Shown: piece after piece, positions 11,500 to 26,466 of the stretch
How positions within the stretch are numbered: the first letter of the stretch is position 1
Layout: each line of letters begins with the position of its first letter
Assembly: GCF_000203815.1 (NCBI RefSeq)
Contig: NW_004457737.1
Coordinates: 2,046,001 to 2,110,000 of the forward strand
Length of the DNA stretch: 64,000 bases
Source of the DNA: Cavenderia fasciculata
Taxonomy: Eukaryota; Evosea; Eumycetozoa; Acytosteliales; Cavenderiaceae
Direction: 5' to 3'
Position numbers and translations under genes: made by a program
The notes under the pieces: model-generated
Seen by the model: the letters and a program-made list of their open reading frames with translations, nothing else
The model's database searches: none
Told to the model about the DNA's origin: nothing

Positions 11500-12716
11500 A
11501 TGGATACCTTCTCACAAAATAATAATAATAATATTCCCAATAATAATAATAATAATAATAATATTGTAGTCTTTGAACAAGCATCAAAAGTATTAACAGA
11601 ATTTGATAAACAAAATGAAATCAAACAATCTAAAATAATTTTAGAGTGTCCTCAAGACTTAAAAGATGATCAACCTTTCAAAACATTTATCAACTTTGTC
11701 AACAATTCATGCAGATTTGCTAGCGATTCATCAAATGCAGACAATTTGAAACAGGTTCCAATCATATACAATGATATCAAAAAGCTTATTATTGAACTCA
11801 ACAATGAAGTTAAGCATGTTGACAAACTTTCAAACCAAGTAAATCAGATCGCTCGCCAATTGGTCTCAACCGTGAAAAATTTCCAAATATTTATACGACC
11901 GATCCTACCAAGAGTAGAAAAAATGAAAACAGACATCTTAGTACATCAAGATTGTATTAAAACAGATGATGATCTTTCAGAGGTTGACCAACAGGACATT
12001 GGTATTGCGCTCAGTAATCTCACAACTGGATCGGATGAGATTTCCAAACATATTCTCATCTCTCAAAATTTCTGTATTTCCAAACAAAATGAATTACTCG
12101 AAGTGGAACAGGTAGTTCTTGAAAAAAAACAAACTCACGAAAGAAGATTGGAGTTTCTTAAAGAAAATTTTGGAATCATTTGTGGATTAAGCACAACAGG
12201 TGTCCTTTCACAATTAGCACTTACCGAAATTGGTACAGCCCTCGTATCGACGATTCCAATTGCAGTCAATATCCCTCCGGTTTTTCTTGGACTTATTTGT
12301 GCTGTCTAGGTGGTTTACTTATTGGAGGAATAGTTTGGATGGTTGTCAAATTATTCAAGACCAGTAATCAATCATCATTGGAGAAATTGACTCGTATTCT
12401 AGCAGGTATTGAACGTCTCAAGAATATAAACGACTATTTCATCCGTTCATTCAGCCAATGTAATGTGGATGACAGTAGAGTTAGAACTAATTTAAAAGAA
12501 ATTTCAGATAGTATGAAGAGCTTAAGATATAGAAAGTTAAATCGAGCTGTTTTCCAACAATTGGAAAAAAATACCAATTCTCTAATCCACAATCTTACAA
12601 TCATTTCTGAAATGAAGGTAATGGATAACTTACTAGGATCCTCTTCAACACCCAAAACTAACCACATAAAAAGATTAAAAGCACCTTCAAATTTAACAAA
12701 TTCAATCAAACATTAA
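11500..12716 (+). pseudogene. Helical protein with central membrane hairpin; reading frame broken about once
   Basis: An Asn-rich start is followed by about 200 residues of amphipathic coiled-coil-like helix, a long hydrophobic stretch rich in Gly, Ile, Leu and Val that could form a two-pass hairpin, then a second helical region ending in a basic tail. A helical bundle with a hydrophobic hairpin in the middle recalls alpha-pore-forming proteins of the ClyA/Bacillus HBL type, but apolipoprotein-L-like or other membrane-remodelling proteins have similar outlines, so the family is uncertain. The frame appears broken about once; the rest looks well preserved, suggesting a young lesion or an assembly error. 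It sits inside the Gln-rich paralogue array. Confidence 0.5.
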
Positions 12717-12921
12717 ATTTTAAAAAAATAAAGAAATAAAAGAACGTATAGGTTTATTAAATAAATAATTAATAATGCCCTCAATCTCAAACTAAGCTAG
12801 AAGAGAGAGAGTATTTTACCATTATCTCGTAAAAAAATAGAACTTGGCTAAGATTATTAAAAAAATTACATATATTGCTTGTTATTTATTATTATTATTA
12901 CTAGTATATTGGTTATTTATT

Positions 12922-13992
12922 TTAGAATTGATCAAAATGTAAAGATATATTATTAATTGTATTTTTGGTTATTTGTGGTATTTCAAATATTTGTTCCATC
13001 TTGTCTTTTTGATGTTGTTGTTGTTGTTGACTTTGATTATTATTTCGACTATTAAAGTCAAGAGTTAAAACATTTTTATAATACTCTAATATATTAAATG
13101 AAGTTTGAGTAGATATCATTTTTTTTGAATATCTTGTTTCGATAGAGTGTTTAATGGTAATTAAAGCGTTTGGATCTTGGATGATGACCAAATCCAACAA
13201 TTTGTATTGTTTTTTATCCAATAGATGCCCAAACAAATCCATATAGAGTATACCAATATCGTGTAATTGTTTTTCCTTTCTTTTAAATGACACTATATTT
13301 GTTGTGAGTGGTGGCATATGTGATTTGCATTGTTTTATCTTTGTCTTTATAATATCGAAATTGTCGCTTTTACATTGCTGTTGTTGTTGTTGTTGACCAA
13401 AATGTAGAGCAAGATCTTTAATGTATTGTAAACACAATACCCAATAAAACATGTGTAGGGGGTCTGATTTGTTTCGAACTGGAAATTTGAAATTAAACCG
13501 CTCCAAACATTGATCGATAATTTCCAATCGTTTCTTGGGGCAATCCATCGACTGAATGTATTGATGTAATGCTCTCCACTTGTCGAGTAATCAAGTTGTA
13601 CAACGATTTTTTGTGAAACAATTGCACCACGGTCGGCAAGTTTGCTAAAGGTTTCTGGATAATATTTCAAGAGTTGGACCAACTCTAAAATATAGAGGTA
13701 GCTGAGTCTGGGGTCTTGGAAAAAGATAGGGACATAGGCTGGAGGGAAACTATCCTCTTGAAATAGAAACAATACGTGTCTATGCCTTATGATGTCATTG
13801 TAAAGTAGTCTCTTTCTTGCTGCTAGTTCGAGTGTTTCTTTGTCTAGTCGTAAATGAGGTACCCAGTTAACATCTTTGATTGCATTGTAGTATGCATTGT
13901 TGTATTTGTTGGTTGTTTTGTTGTTGTTGTTGTTGGTTGTTTTGTTGATTGTTTTGTTGTTGTCGTTGTTGTTGATGTTGTGATTGATCCAT
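12922..13992 (-). pseudogene. Gln-rich paralogue, copy 2 (pseudogene)
   Basis: It is nearly identical to copy 1 over most of its length, including the C-terminal LHFDQF and flanking DNA. Relative to copy 1 it lacks about 300 bp corresponding to ~10252-10555, and a one-base loss near 13579 splits the remaining frame into the pieces 12922-13548 and 13347-13772. A Gln-codon-rich stretch has expanded near 13915-13980 just after the start codon. The high identity points to a recent duplication or gene conversion. Confidence 0.75.
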
Positions 13993-14186
13993 TGTTACAA
14001 TGAAGTAAGTGAATGAGAATCATTGTATCTCATCGTCGTCATGTAAGACTTGTAGGTGAACGAATGTAATTTTTGTTAAAAAAAATAGAACTTTGTATCT
14101 TGCCTAAATTTTTATTTATATATGAAACTACAATAGTTAATTATTATTACTATTATTTTTATTTCATATTGGTTATTTATTTATAT

Positions 14187-15641
<1,455 letters not shown>

Positions 15642-15965
15642 TGGTCCATCTCGAATAATAATGACAATCAACAAATATTTGAGTGTAATTGGGAAAAAAA
15701 AACGATCGGTTAAGTTTAATTGCCACGCTGGCAGACCAAATTAGATATTATTATTATTTATATTTATATTTTTGATTATTATACAATTGTATGTTGTGAC
15801 GTCTAATTAATTTTATTATTGGTATTGTCGTTGTGGTTATATTGTAGTATCCCCCTGTCTGTCAGTGTTCCCATTTTTAAAAATACTTTTTGTTTTGTTT
15901 GGTTTAGTTTGTTTGTTTGTTTGATTACAATTGATGTATCGTCGTCGTCTTTGTTGGTCGTCGAG

Positions 15966-17597
15966 TTACAATTGATGAATCCACCATTCGCAGAATTCTC
16001 TTTCATCGATACTGCCAGAGTAGTTTCTGTCAATCGAGTAGAACAAGGTTTTGGTTTGACCCTTGCTAAAGTAGAAACCAAGATATTTGATACATCTCTT
16101 GAATTCCTTCTTGCTCAAAGTTCCACTGCAGTTGGAATCAAACATTCTAAAGGCGGCGCTGGCAGACATCATCTTTTGGACGAGGTGTGGTGGAAGACCA
16201 ACTGGCACAACAAATGCAGCGGTTCTGACATAGGTGCTGGCATAAGAGTATGCTGGTCTTACATAGGCAGATGGTTGCGAGTAGGCAACAGCTCCATAAG
16301 CGCCACCTGGAACAGCTCCGACGGCACCATAGGCACCTGGCATAGCTCCTGGATAACCGGCAGTTGGTGGATAAGCACCTGGCATAGCTCCTGGCATAGC
16401 TCCTGGATAACCAGCGGTTGGTGGATAAGCACCTGGAACAGCACCTGGGTAGGCTCCTGGAGCTCCAGTTGGTGGGTAAGCACCTGGAACGGCTCCTGGG
16501 TAGGCTCCTGGAGCGCCAGCTTGTGGGTAGGCACCTGGAACAGCACCTGGAGCACCTGGATAAGCACCTGGTTGACCTGGATAGGCTCCTGGAGCACCTG
16601 GCTGACCTGGATAGGCTCCTGGAGCGCCTGGTTGACCTGGATAAGCTCCTGGTTGACCTGGATAGGCTCCTGGAGCACCTGGTTGACCTGGATAAGCTCC
16701 TGGAGCACCTGGATAGGCTCCTGGTGGCTTGGCACCAGCTTGTGGTGGGTATCCAGGTTGACCTGGTTGTTGTGGGGGGTATCCGGGTTGACCTGGCTGT
16801 TGTGGTGGATATCCAGGTTGACCGGGTTGTTGTGGTGGATATCCAGGTTGACCTGGTTGTTGTGGTGGGTATCCAGGTTGACCGGGTTGTTGTGGTGGGT
16901 ATCCGGGTTGACCGGGTTGTTGTGGGTATCCAGGTTGACCGGGTTGTTGTGGAGGGTATCCAGGTTGTCCTGGCTGTTGTGGTGGGTATTGACCTGGCTG
17001 ACCGGGTTGACCTGGATAAGCTCCTGGTTGACCTGGTTGACCTGGATATTGACCGGGTGGCTTGGCACCGGCTTGTTGTGGTGGATATCCGGGTTGACCG
17101 GGTTGACCTGGAGCACCTGGATAGGCACCTGGTTGACCTGGTTGTTGTTGTGGTGGGTATTGACCGGGTTGACCTGGTTGACCTGGAGCACCTGGATAGG
17201 CACCTGGCTGACCTGGTTGTTGTTGTGGTGGATATTGACCGGGTTGACCTGGAGCTCCTGGTTGACCTGGATAGGCACCTGGTTGACCGGGTTGTTGTTG
17301 TGGTGGGTATTGACCGGTTTGACCGGGTTGACCTGGTTGTTGTGGTGGTGGGTATTGACCTGGAGCACCTGGAGTAGCTCCGGCAGTTGGTGGTGGTGGG
17401 TATTGACCAGCTCCAGTTGGTGGTGGAGGATATGGTGAACTTGGGGAGGCAGCGCCAGCTGGTGGTGGTGGATAGGCACCTGGAGCACCTGGTTGACCAT
17501 AACTTGGGCTTGATTGACCTGGCATGACCTTGATTGGCATTTGGGAGTATTGGTCAGATGCAGTTCCAGGGGGTGGAGGGTTTGGTGGGTTTTGCAT
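15966..17597 (-). CDS. Pro/Gly/Tyr-rich protein with C-terminal EF-hand pair
   Basis: A single exon encodes 543 residues. Residues ~1-430 are a low-complexity domain built from [10 protein letters not shown] and [10 protein letters not shown] units, similar in style to the N-terminus of annexin VII. The last ~75 residues hold two EF-hands with good calcium loops: [12 protein letters not shown] and [12 protein letters not shown], with acidic or polar residues at positions 1, 3, 5, 7, 9 and Glu at 12. The protein is probably a cytosolic calcium-responsive protein whose flexible domain could bind membranes or self-associate; that part is inference. It resembles penta-EF-hand proteins in layout but only two hands are clear. 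The repeat DNA leaves long open frames on both strands. Confidence 0.8.
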   Translation of the reverse strand: MQNPPNPPPPGTASDQYSQMPIKVMPGQSSPSYGQPGAPGAYPPPPAGAASPSSPYPPPPTGAGQYPPPPTAGATPGAPGQYPPPQQPGQPGQTGQYPPQQQPGQPGAYPGQPGAPGQPGQYPPQQQPGQPGAYPGAPGQPGQPGQYPPQQQPGQPGAYPGAPGQPGQPGYPPQQAGAKPPGQYPGQPGQPGAYPGQPGQPGQYPPQQPGQPGYPPQQPGQPGYPQQPGQPGYPPQQPGQPGYPPQQPGQPGYPPQQPGQPGYPPQQPGQPGYPPQQPGQPGYPPQAGAKPPGAYPGAPGAYPGQPGAPGAYPGQPGAYPGQPGAPGAYPGQPGAPGAYPGQPGAYPGAPGAVPGAYPQAGAPGAYPGAVPGAYPPTGAPGAYPGAVPGAYPPTAGYPGAMPGAMPGAYPPTAGYPGAMPGAYGAVGAVPGGAYGAVAYSQPSAYVRPAYSYASTYVRTAAFVVPVGLPPHLVQKMMSASAAFRMFDSNCSGTLSKKEFKRCIKYLGFYFSKGQTKTLFYSIDRNYSGSIDEREFCEWWIHQL

Positions 17598-17837
17598 TCT
17601 ATCTATTTAAAGTTTCTATTATTATTGATTATAATAGAAAAAAAAAAAGTGAGGTGTTAGAAAGATTCTACTCTTTCAGATTAATCTAATCTTTGGTGTT
17701 TGTATCTTTTTAAACGAAGTGTTGTTGTTTGTTGGTTGTTAACCTATTTCCTTTGTCACGTCACTTTTACTTCTGTGAACAAATGAATGAATTGATATCA
17801 AGTCTTCAAAACCCAACAACATCAACATAGTTTAAAA

Positions 17838-17872
<35 letters not shown>

Positions 17873-18573
17873 GTCTGTTCATCCATCTTTTTGTCTGCAA
17901 ACAAACAAATATCCTGTTTAGTTTAGCTGAGGGTTCTTACATTGTAAAACAATAAGGGTGTATGTGAAAGGAGGAGAGAAGAGTGAATTGAATTAAGAGA
18001 TAGTTATATACTAGATGATGTAATACAACTAACTAATAAACTAACTGCTGCTTTTAATGACTAAAGAAGTTGATGATTCCTTTTGCCCTTGTGTGAAATT
18101 AGAGGTTGGGATAAAAAAAAAAAAACAAAGTCAGAAGCTCAACAGTTTGGTGTCATCCAAACACACATTGCAAGTAGCAGCATATCTTCATTGGCAAAGA
18201 ATGGGATGGCTTGGCTACATCACCCACCGATGTTTCTTTGGATCACACCCTTTATGTCTCCATGTTCGTTGCTGTGTCGAGGATTACAATCATTGGACAA
18301 GAAATCAAGTAGAATAGCGTGTTTATACCCAAAGCAGATTGAATCAAAGAGAGGAGAGAAAAAAGATTTATGTACAAAAGACGAATGAGTTAAAGTTTGA
18401 TTTCTAACTACAAGCAGTACCATAATAAGGTGTAATAATCGATAATAATGATAAATGACATTTGTTGTTGTTTTTTAAAGGTTTAAAGAGGGACAAATAC
18501 ACAATAATTAAACTACCATATATCTTTTGATTATTTTAATTTAGTACTGTGGTTTATTGAGGGTCATAAATTT
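17598..18573. other. Intergenic region, no gene recognised
   Basis: It contains (TATC)n at about 17839-17872 and several small ORFs (18057-18423) without family resemblance, coding bias or splice support. It holds the EF-hand gene promoter and the L23 3' flank. Confidence 0.45.
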
Positions 18574-19275
18574 TTAGACGATGGTACCTGTAATAATAAT
18601 AATAATAAATAGTGTAAATGGGTTGGGGGAGTAAAGATAGATTAGTCATATGATCAATTTCAAGAGTTTAGAGTTTGTTTGTTTTCTTTCATTTTATACA
18701 TACCAGCGTTGGTGGCAACCTTTGGCCATAAATCAGAGCATTCCTTGGCAACTGGACCGAGGATGTTACCCTTGACTTCACCCTTTGGGTTGCAGATGAC
18801 ACCAGCATTGTCTTCAAAGTACAAGACAGTGCCGTCCTTTCTTCTCCATGACTTTCTTTGTCTGACAACCAAACCAGTGGTGACCTTCTTTCTGAGATCA
18901 GGCTTACCCTTCTTGACGGTAGCCATGACCATGTCTCCGACACCGGCGGCTGGGAGTCTGTTCAATCTACCCTTGATACCCTTAACGGCGATGACGTATA
19001 AGTTCTTGGCACCAGAGTTATCAGCACTGTTCATGACAGCACCAACTGGGAGAGCGAGTGTAACTCTGTAGTTAGATCCGATTGCTTGTGCTGTTATTTC
19101 ATGTATTTAGATAAAGTATGTTGTGATGAGATTGTATATAGTAGGTATATGAGAGTTTAAAGGTGTAAGTATACTTGAATATGTAGATCCGAGATACACG
19201 TTTCTAACTAAACGAAACGAGCATCCTTCTTTTGTTCTTCTAGTTGTAACATAGCAGCAACATACGCTTAGACAT
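18574..19275 (-). CDS. rpl23: 60S ribosomal protein L23 (uL14)
   Basis: Three exons (19275-19266, 19090-18704, 18587-18574) give 136 residues beginning [20 protein letters not shown] and ending KVATNAGTIV. Motifs [38 protein letters not shown] and [11 protein letters not shown] are diagnostic of uL14, which sits on the large-subunit interface contacting the small subunit. Length is close to the 140 residues of the human protein. The first exon has only 10 coding bases and the last only 14 including the stop, so both ends are invisible to simple ORF calling. All junctions keep phase. Confidence 0.95.
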
Positions 19276-19554
19276 TTTTTCACAACAGGAGAGGAGGTGG
19301 AACTATTCACAGGTATTTGGCTCTTGACTATCACCTAGCGAAACTCGGTCCTCGGTCGCCTCACGCTCACTCCTCCAAAAAAATAAAATTCAAAAATAAT
19401 TGCAAAAAAGCAAAAATTCCGTTTGAAAAAAAAAGAAAAAATGCCCTCTCCGAAAGACATCGCATGATCTTTCAAAGTTAGAGTGCAGTAGTTTATTCAT
19501 TAATATTATTATGTTTGTTATGATGTATTGTTATTAAAGGAGAGGAGACAACTA

Positions 19555-19718
19555 TTACTTATTAGTTAATTTATACAAATCTTGTTGATAAATATATTTT
19601 AAAAATAATGGACTACGTTCACTGATGAGAGCTGGAAGATATTTTGGTTGCGATGACAATGACAATGATGATGGTGATGGTGTAGAAGAGGATTGATTAT
19701 TATTACTACTATTATTAC

Positions 19719-19752
<34 letters not shown>

Positions 19753-22700
19753 ACTGTATGTTTGAAACCAAATCTTTCGAATAGTATGGTATTTTTTGAT
19801 GGTATTGATGATAGTGCTAGTTGCAGTGGACAATGCTTTGATACGTTCTTGTTGGTCTAATATAGAATAGATGTATTCTATCATTGATGGAGTTGCATCT
19901 TTGTGTGATCTATTCTCCTTTATAAAACGATGGACAAGTGATGCATAGTCTGGTGATTGATGACAGATGGTTATAAACATATCAGGTGTTCCAAGTCTTA
20001 GGATACACATAAACAGTCTTTCTATGTGGTCACGGATGTTTCCAATCTCTCTTGTTTTGTCATCTGACGATGATGATGATTGTACAAGTGGTTGTGTGTT
20101 TGGGTGTCCAAAGATCATACTCGACAAGAATGGACAATGCAATTTGATAGTGTCGAGTAGGTGTAGTGCATACACTGGTAAATGGAATCCATTGGGTCGT
20201 GGACCTTCAAAGTATTGCTTGGCATCGGGATTGGTTGGTCGTGACACATGATGCGATTCATTGTTTAAAAAGTACCATGGTTGGTTGCGAAATGTTGGAT
20301 TTGGTTGTTGTAATAGACTCTCTGTACGAACAAGATGTATCTTGATCAATTCTGCAATAAGAGAATAATCCAAATCAATACTGGCTTGAACATCAAGTAT
20401 TCTTTGGTCTTCCAATCCCCCCTGTCCTCCTTCTCCTTCTTCTCCTCCTTCCTTTGTCTCTAGATGTAATGGTAAAAGAGAAGATACCAACTGTGGGTAT
20501 TGATAGACATCCTCGCAACGTTCAAGGATTGTTTCTGTCGACATCCCCATATGATAACAAAAATAGGGTGTTGATTTGTCAGAAGTAATGGCTGTCGTTT
20601 GAATACTACTTCTTGTATGAAGCTTGTTCCATTTAACATCCAAATTTAATCGATAGTACATATCTTTGATTCCTTCCAAAGTAAGTGTTTTACCAAGGAG
20701 CAAAGTTTGATCACATTCCACTCGTTTGGTTCTGGCGGGCAGTCCGTAGAGACTAAAGTAATAATCGAGATTTGTGAGGTCGCCTAAATTATCATCCAGC
20801 TTTTTAAAGAGAGGTTGGGGACGTTTGTCATTGTAAGACGACCGTAGCGATAGGTTGGGAACATGGTGGAGAATAACTTGAAGGTGTGGGATAGCGTAAT
20901 CGAGTCCTAAAAGGGTTCGGATATCCCCTACATTTTGATGAACAAATCGGATGATATGATGTTGGTTTTTAGTTTGGTAAGAGCTGACTCCAGATGCCAA
21001 TGACAAGGTTGTTGACAATCGTAAATAACGTGGGTCGTGTATCATTACAACCAGCTCTTTAATGTCGTACGCGTCTTGGGATCTAGGGCAATCTTCTCCT
21101 TCTTCAAAGTTCATACGAGCCAAGGGAAACCCATAGAGAACGTGGTCATCAGGTCCGAGATAGGTAAACGAGTGTTTATCAACATCCAATATCTTGGTGT
21201 ACTTTTGGTAGATGGATGATTTGGGTGATAGGCGATTGAGTGGAATGAGTTTATAACGACGATACTTTGAATAGGCATATGAAATGACATGTTGATGTGT
21301 ATAGTTTATAGTAGAGTCCTCGGGTATCTCGATCACCCTATTGTTGTCAATTAGTGCTTTTGCCAACAAATCAATCATTACCATATCCTCCATCTTTTCA
21401 AGGTGTGACCACGTAAAGAGATGCAAATGATTTTTGAGTACAAGATTGAAAATATCTAGATTGAGTGACATTTTCACCAAGTGCGTGATGAATGACTGGT
21501 CAATCAGCTGATCGAGTTTACCTTGTTTAAAAAGTACAAGGAAATATTTGGGTGACATGATCAATAAATCTTTTGGTTGTTTTACTCTTGTCCAATCCAA
21601 TCTTTCCAATGATGGTAAATGAGTAAATGATAATATTTTGTTTAATAAATATTTGTTTGAAAATACTGATGAAATAATCTTTAAAGTTGAAGTTGAAAAA
21701 GGTAAAGAAGATGAGGATGATGAGGAGGGTAATGGAGGAATGATTTGTTTTTTAACTTCTCTCTTGATCTTTTTCATTTTCTCTGGAATTGAAAGATTAA
21801 ATTGTTGTAATAATAAAATGAGACAGTTTTTAGGACTATGGTTGGCAAAGAAAAATGATTTAGAGTTTAGGAAATCTTGTTTGATGGATCCAAGTTGAAG
21901 AAGATATTGTAGTGGTGCTAGTGACAGGTTGTGTCGTGAGAATAGATGGTTCAACTGTCTCTCTGAGAGTTGAGGATGATCAGAGTCTAATCTTTCTTTT
22001 ATGACCTTTGAAATATCGACTCTATTGTAAACCAATGATTGATAGAATAAATATTGAAGATCTGATTGTTGTAATGTTGGTTCTAGGTCAAGATAGTATG
22101 ATGTAATCCACTCGGGTTTCTTGTTGATAAAACTATGTGATACATTTGAAATATCAATTTTACTATACAACTCTTTATGATGATTGGTGTAATAGTATTG
22201 GATGATGGGGATGTTTCCATGTCTGAATGCTTCAACAAGTGTACTTTGATCATACATTGTGTGGTTACGAGATTGGCAGTCTCGATGAACCATTTCAAGG
22301 TGTTTCATAGTTCCAGATTGTCCAATCCAACTCCATGTATCTTGAGTAAATCCAACACCATCCAGTCTACTTGAAACGATAAATTCGACAAGTTCATCAT
22401 TCATACCAACCAAGAATGCATCATCAAGAATAGATGTTCTCGTAGCTTTACCAGAATTGATAATATCATCGTCGTTGTCTGGAAAGAGTTGATAGAGTAG
22501 TTTGAATGCACCGAGTCGTCCATAACAACACATTGACGCAAACAGATTATATATATCTAGTCGATCTCTAAACTCGTCAAAGATATATTGTAGCATTGTT
22601 GCCAGACTGTCGTCACATAGCCGACTTGCCATTTGATCAATCAAATATCTTGAAATGATGATTGGTTCGGTATTTCGATGTTCTTGATATTCACCGTCGT

Positions 22701-23931
22701 TGCCCTCGAAATAGACTTGAGTATATTTCAATAAATCTAGGTCTAGAGACATGAGTGCAGTTTGAATGTTGTAGTATCGTCCCAACGCAGGTTTATGTTC
22801 AAGTAGATACTTTACAACTTTAGGATTGTGATTGTCAAGTATTGCAAATTGACTGCATTGTTCATTTCGATTTTCATGCAAGAATGTTGTAATCTCTAAT
22901 GCATATGCAAATTTATCCTTTCGTTGTGCAGCCCAGTCCATTGCATGATACGACGCTCTTGCTTCAGTCGAGTTTTCCTCGACTATCTTGGAGTGGTAGT
23001 ATCTGACTTGTTCGGGAGACCCAAGCTTGCAAACAAGGTCAAACATGTGATTGTAAAAGAAATGTCGTTCCTCCATATCAATCAACCCATCGATAAATTT
23101 CATCGCCGATGGTTTGCTGCTGCAATGTTTAGCAATCAACTTTTTCAATCCTTTTGTAGCATTATGATGTTCAAAGTATCGATAAAGATGAAATGTATTG
23201 ATATCTTCTGAAATGACGATGATATCAGATGATGAAGAGGATGATAAAGGTGGAGGGGATGAAGGGGGGGATAAATAAATATTATAAATTTGAATTAAAT
23301 CCAAACATAATGATTCTATTTTTTGTCTGTCTTGTAGTCCATAGTATTTAGATTCATGTTGTTTAAGAGTTTTAAATTTGAATTCATCAAGAAGCATTGT
23401 AATGAATATCTTCTTTTCGAGTGGCTTGCAAGTGAGGAATGAAAGGTCTGCCATCTTTGATTTAAACAACTCTATCAACCTCAGTCCATCCTTAAAGTAT
23501 GTGTACCCGAGTAGTGACACTTGTTGATCTTGAGGTCGAACCTGATGACATTGGATGATTTGATTGGCGTGTTGATACCATTCACTGTTTTGCTTGCGAT
23601 GACCATCAAAAAACTCTTTGTACCCTTCTTCACCTTCATCCTCCAAGTCTTGCACATGGCAATCAAAGTAGATGGTCGGTGACAATGGTGCAGGTGTCTT
23701 GGCTAGTTGGTGTCGTAAAAAGGTTGATCCAAATAGACGTTCTATTTCACTGGCACTCTTGCACCGCTCATAGTCTTTATATTTAATCAACAGTGATCTT
23801 GGGTAATGTGAATAGGCACTATCAGACAATCTGATCAGTTGCACATTAATACAATGTACATTCAACCAAATCAATTTCATTAAATCTTCATCATTTAATA
23901 TCTTTTTGAATGTAAATGATAATTGTTCCAT
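19555..23931 (-). CDS. Large dictyostelid ankyrin-like protein, two-unit
   Basis: One exon encodes 1458 residues. It opens with the hydrophobic F-x2-I motif (SFTFKKILNDEDLMKLIWLN) found at the start of its neighbours. A second such motif occurs internally near residue ~760 (IISSVFSNKYLLNKILSFTH), suggesting fusion of two related units. Between them are degenerate ankyrin-like helices (HAMDWAAQRKDKFAYALEI, NPKVVKYLLEHKPALG). Ser-rich and Asn-rich linkers occur near residues 230, 740 and 1410. Dictyostelids carry large families of such proteins with no known function. Transcription diverges from the gene at 24137. Confidence 0.65.
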
Positions 23932-24136
23932 CCTTTCTTTCTCTCTCTACACAATTAATAAATAAATTGTTAATCAATAAACACACTCAATGTAACACTG
24001 TCTACTCTTACTCTTACTTATACACTTTCTAGACCTAATCTATCTATCTAATCTATTCTATATATATACATATAAATACACATGAACACTAGTCATCATA
24101 ATAGTACATATTACTAAACTAAAAGTAAAATATGGA

Positions 24137-26231
24137 ATGAAAAAAGAAAAGAAAGTTTGGTTTTTAATTTTATTATTATCTTCACCAAGAGTGAGAAAGA
24201 GAGATAATACTATTATTAGTAGAATGAATGATCTATACTTTTTTAAAGTATTTAGACATTCATATCTTCGAGATCAATTATTTAAACAGATAAACAAGAT
24301 TGGAGATGATATTTATTCAATTAGTGTAGAAAAGATTAGATCGCTTAGAGGAAGACACTTGAAATGTAAATCGTTAAAGAGTGTGGTTGCATTCAATTGC
24401 TACTGGCTCTTTGAAGAGATGTTTAAAGAGTTTATGGAGCTTAAACTTAAGGGTACGACAGAGATGAAAAGAGACAGTGTATTGGATGGGGTACTCGATA
24501 GAGCACTTGCATATCAAAACTACCGTGTTGCCAAACTACTGATCGACTGCAAAGACTATATACGTCCGTTTGCAAGTGACATTGAATCATTGAAACAATG
24601 TATTGCATTGTCATGTTGGTATGGTTGGTTAGACGTATACCAATTCCTGACCAAAGAAAGGAGAATGGTGGGACTGGACCAACTGTGTATGGATCATTTG
24701 GTACGAAGAAATAATATATCATTTCTATCATTCTATTTGGAGATGAGAAAGGATACACCTCCAAAGATGTATGCTGGTCTATTAGAGAAAGTAGCTCATT
24801 CACATACCGACACGGTTCAATTCTTCTTTCAACATCCATCGTACCAATTGGAAATGACCAACAGGATACAAAATGTGTTTGAGGAGGTGTGTCGAGCCGA
24901 AACAAGTGACACCAACAACAATAGTACCTATTTAATAGACACACTCAATTATCTTGTCAAACTAGACCGAAATGTAAAGATTACCTTTTTAGCATTCAAA
25001 AATGCTTTACTTTCAGGTAATGAACATCTTGTCACCTATGTATTGGACATGTATAAGGTAGAGGATTTGACATCGTCGACTACACCAAATCAATTTGTAA
25101 ACTTGACAACATGTTATAACAACAATATTGATTTGATGGAGAGAATATTGGATCATCCATTGGTAAAGAGTGACTTTTTATTGAAAATAGCTATCGATAG
25201 CAACATGTCATTCGAAACAATTCTATTCCTTATTGGACGATTAAAACCATTTTCGTTCAGCTCTGGTTGTGCCATTGCAGCCATCGAGCAAGGTAACATG
25301 CCACTACTATTACTGTTTGACGATATCATTCAAGATATTCTAGGTGACGAACACCTAAGGCAATTGGCTGTCATGGCTGCCATCAAAAGTGAAAATGTAC
25401 AAGTTGCCGACTTTGTATTTGGTTTGCACGCCAAGATTGTCGATATCTCAGAGATTGATATTAGATTGAACCCATCAGAGGACCGACACAGATCAATCTT
25501 TTCAAATATGATAAGTTTGGATATGATAAAGTTATTATATCAATATGGATTTATAGACGGTGAACCTATATTGGAGCAAATACGAGAATATCCTTTATCA
25601 GTGACACCTTTCTTTTACCATTGTGATAATATCAACTTTATATTTGACCAAGTTTTAAAAGATGTCACACAACAACAACAACAACAACAACAAGAGTCGT
25701 ACGTCATCCCACCATTTCAATATAGCTCTGGAAGATGGAGTTCGTTTGATGACAATATGGACACTATCCTTTGTAATTTATATGATAGAAGTTTGTTAAC
25801 TGTAGAAATATCAAATCTCTGGGAAATCATACAAAAAGGGTACCTTGGAATGATCAAAAGAGTAATCAACACTTTTAATATAGATAAATTAAATCATAAT
25901 CAAACTTTAATTGGTAAAGTATTATTAAATCAATAATAATAATAATTACAAACTTTATTTTGCTAACCATTCTATTTTTTTTAATATTTATTTAGCAATG
26001 AGAAGTGAAAATGATGAATTGGCTGAATATTTATTACCAAAAATGGATTTTACAACATTGGATGCATCAGACATTAAATCAACGTTTGAAATAGCAATGT
26101 GGATTGGTAATGGAAGAAAGGTGATTGATTTGGTTACCAAACATCTCCCACCAAAAAAATTAGAAAAAGTTGTCAATCTTTTGTTGGAAGTTTGTTACAA
26201 ACAAGGAAATATTTCATTATTCAAATTATTA

Positions 26232-26279
<48 letters not shown>

Positions 26280-26312
26280 CAAAAAGTGGCAAAAAATATA
26301 TATAGTAGATAG
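24137..26312 (+). CDS. Dictyostelid ankyrin-like protein
   Basis: Exon 1 ends at 25913 (ATTG before GTAAAG) and exon 2 runs 25996-26312; the junction keeps phase. The true start may be 24224 (MNDLYFFKVFRHSYLRDQLF), because that places the family N-terminal motif at the very start; from there the protein has 668 residues, while the upstream ATG adds 29. The body is degenerate ankyrin-like helices (VAKLLIDCKDYIRPFASDIESL; EHLVTYVLDMYKVEDL). It ends in an Asn run and a short basic tail. Function unknown. Confidence 0.68.
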
Positions 26313-26466
26313 CTATTTAGCCTCAAACGAAAGTACTGTTATTTTACTTTTTAACCATCTAGAAGAATATTTTTTGTTTCTTAATATATTTATATTTATA
26401 GGGAGAGAGAGAGGACATACAGTATTGGTCATAATTCATTCCTATAGATATTATTTCTAGTACACC

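Noticed and set aside
15819-17438. 539-codon plus-strand ORF rich in Trp, Ser, Leu and Thr, plus long frames at 16259-17500 and 16418-17377
   Set aside because: They are shadows of the PGQ/GYPPQ repeat on the minus strand; the repeat simply lacks stops in several frames, while the minus frame ends in good EF-hands.
18057-18423. Overlapping small ORFs on both strands
   Set aside because: No conserved motif, no plausible splice pattern and mixed composition; likely intergenic.
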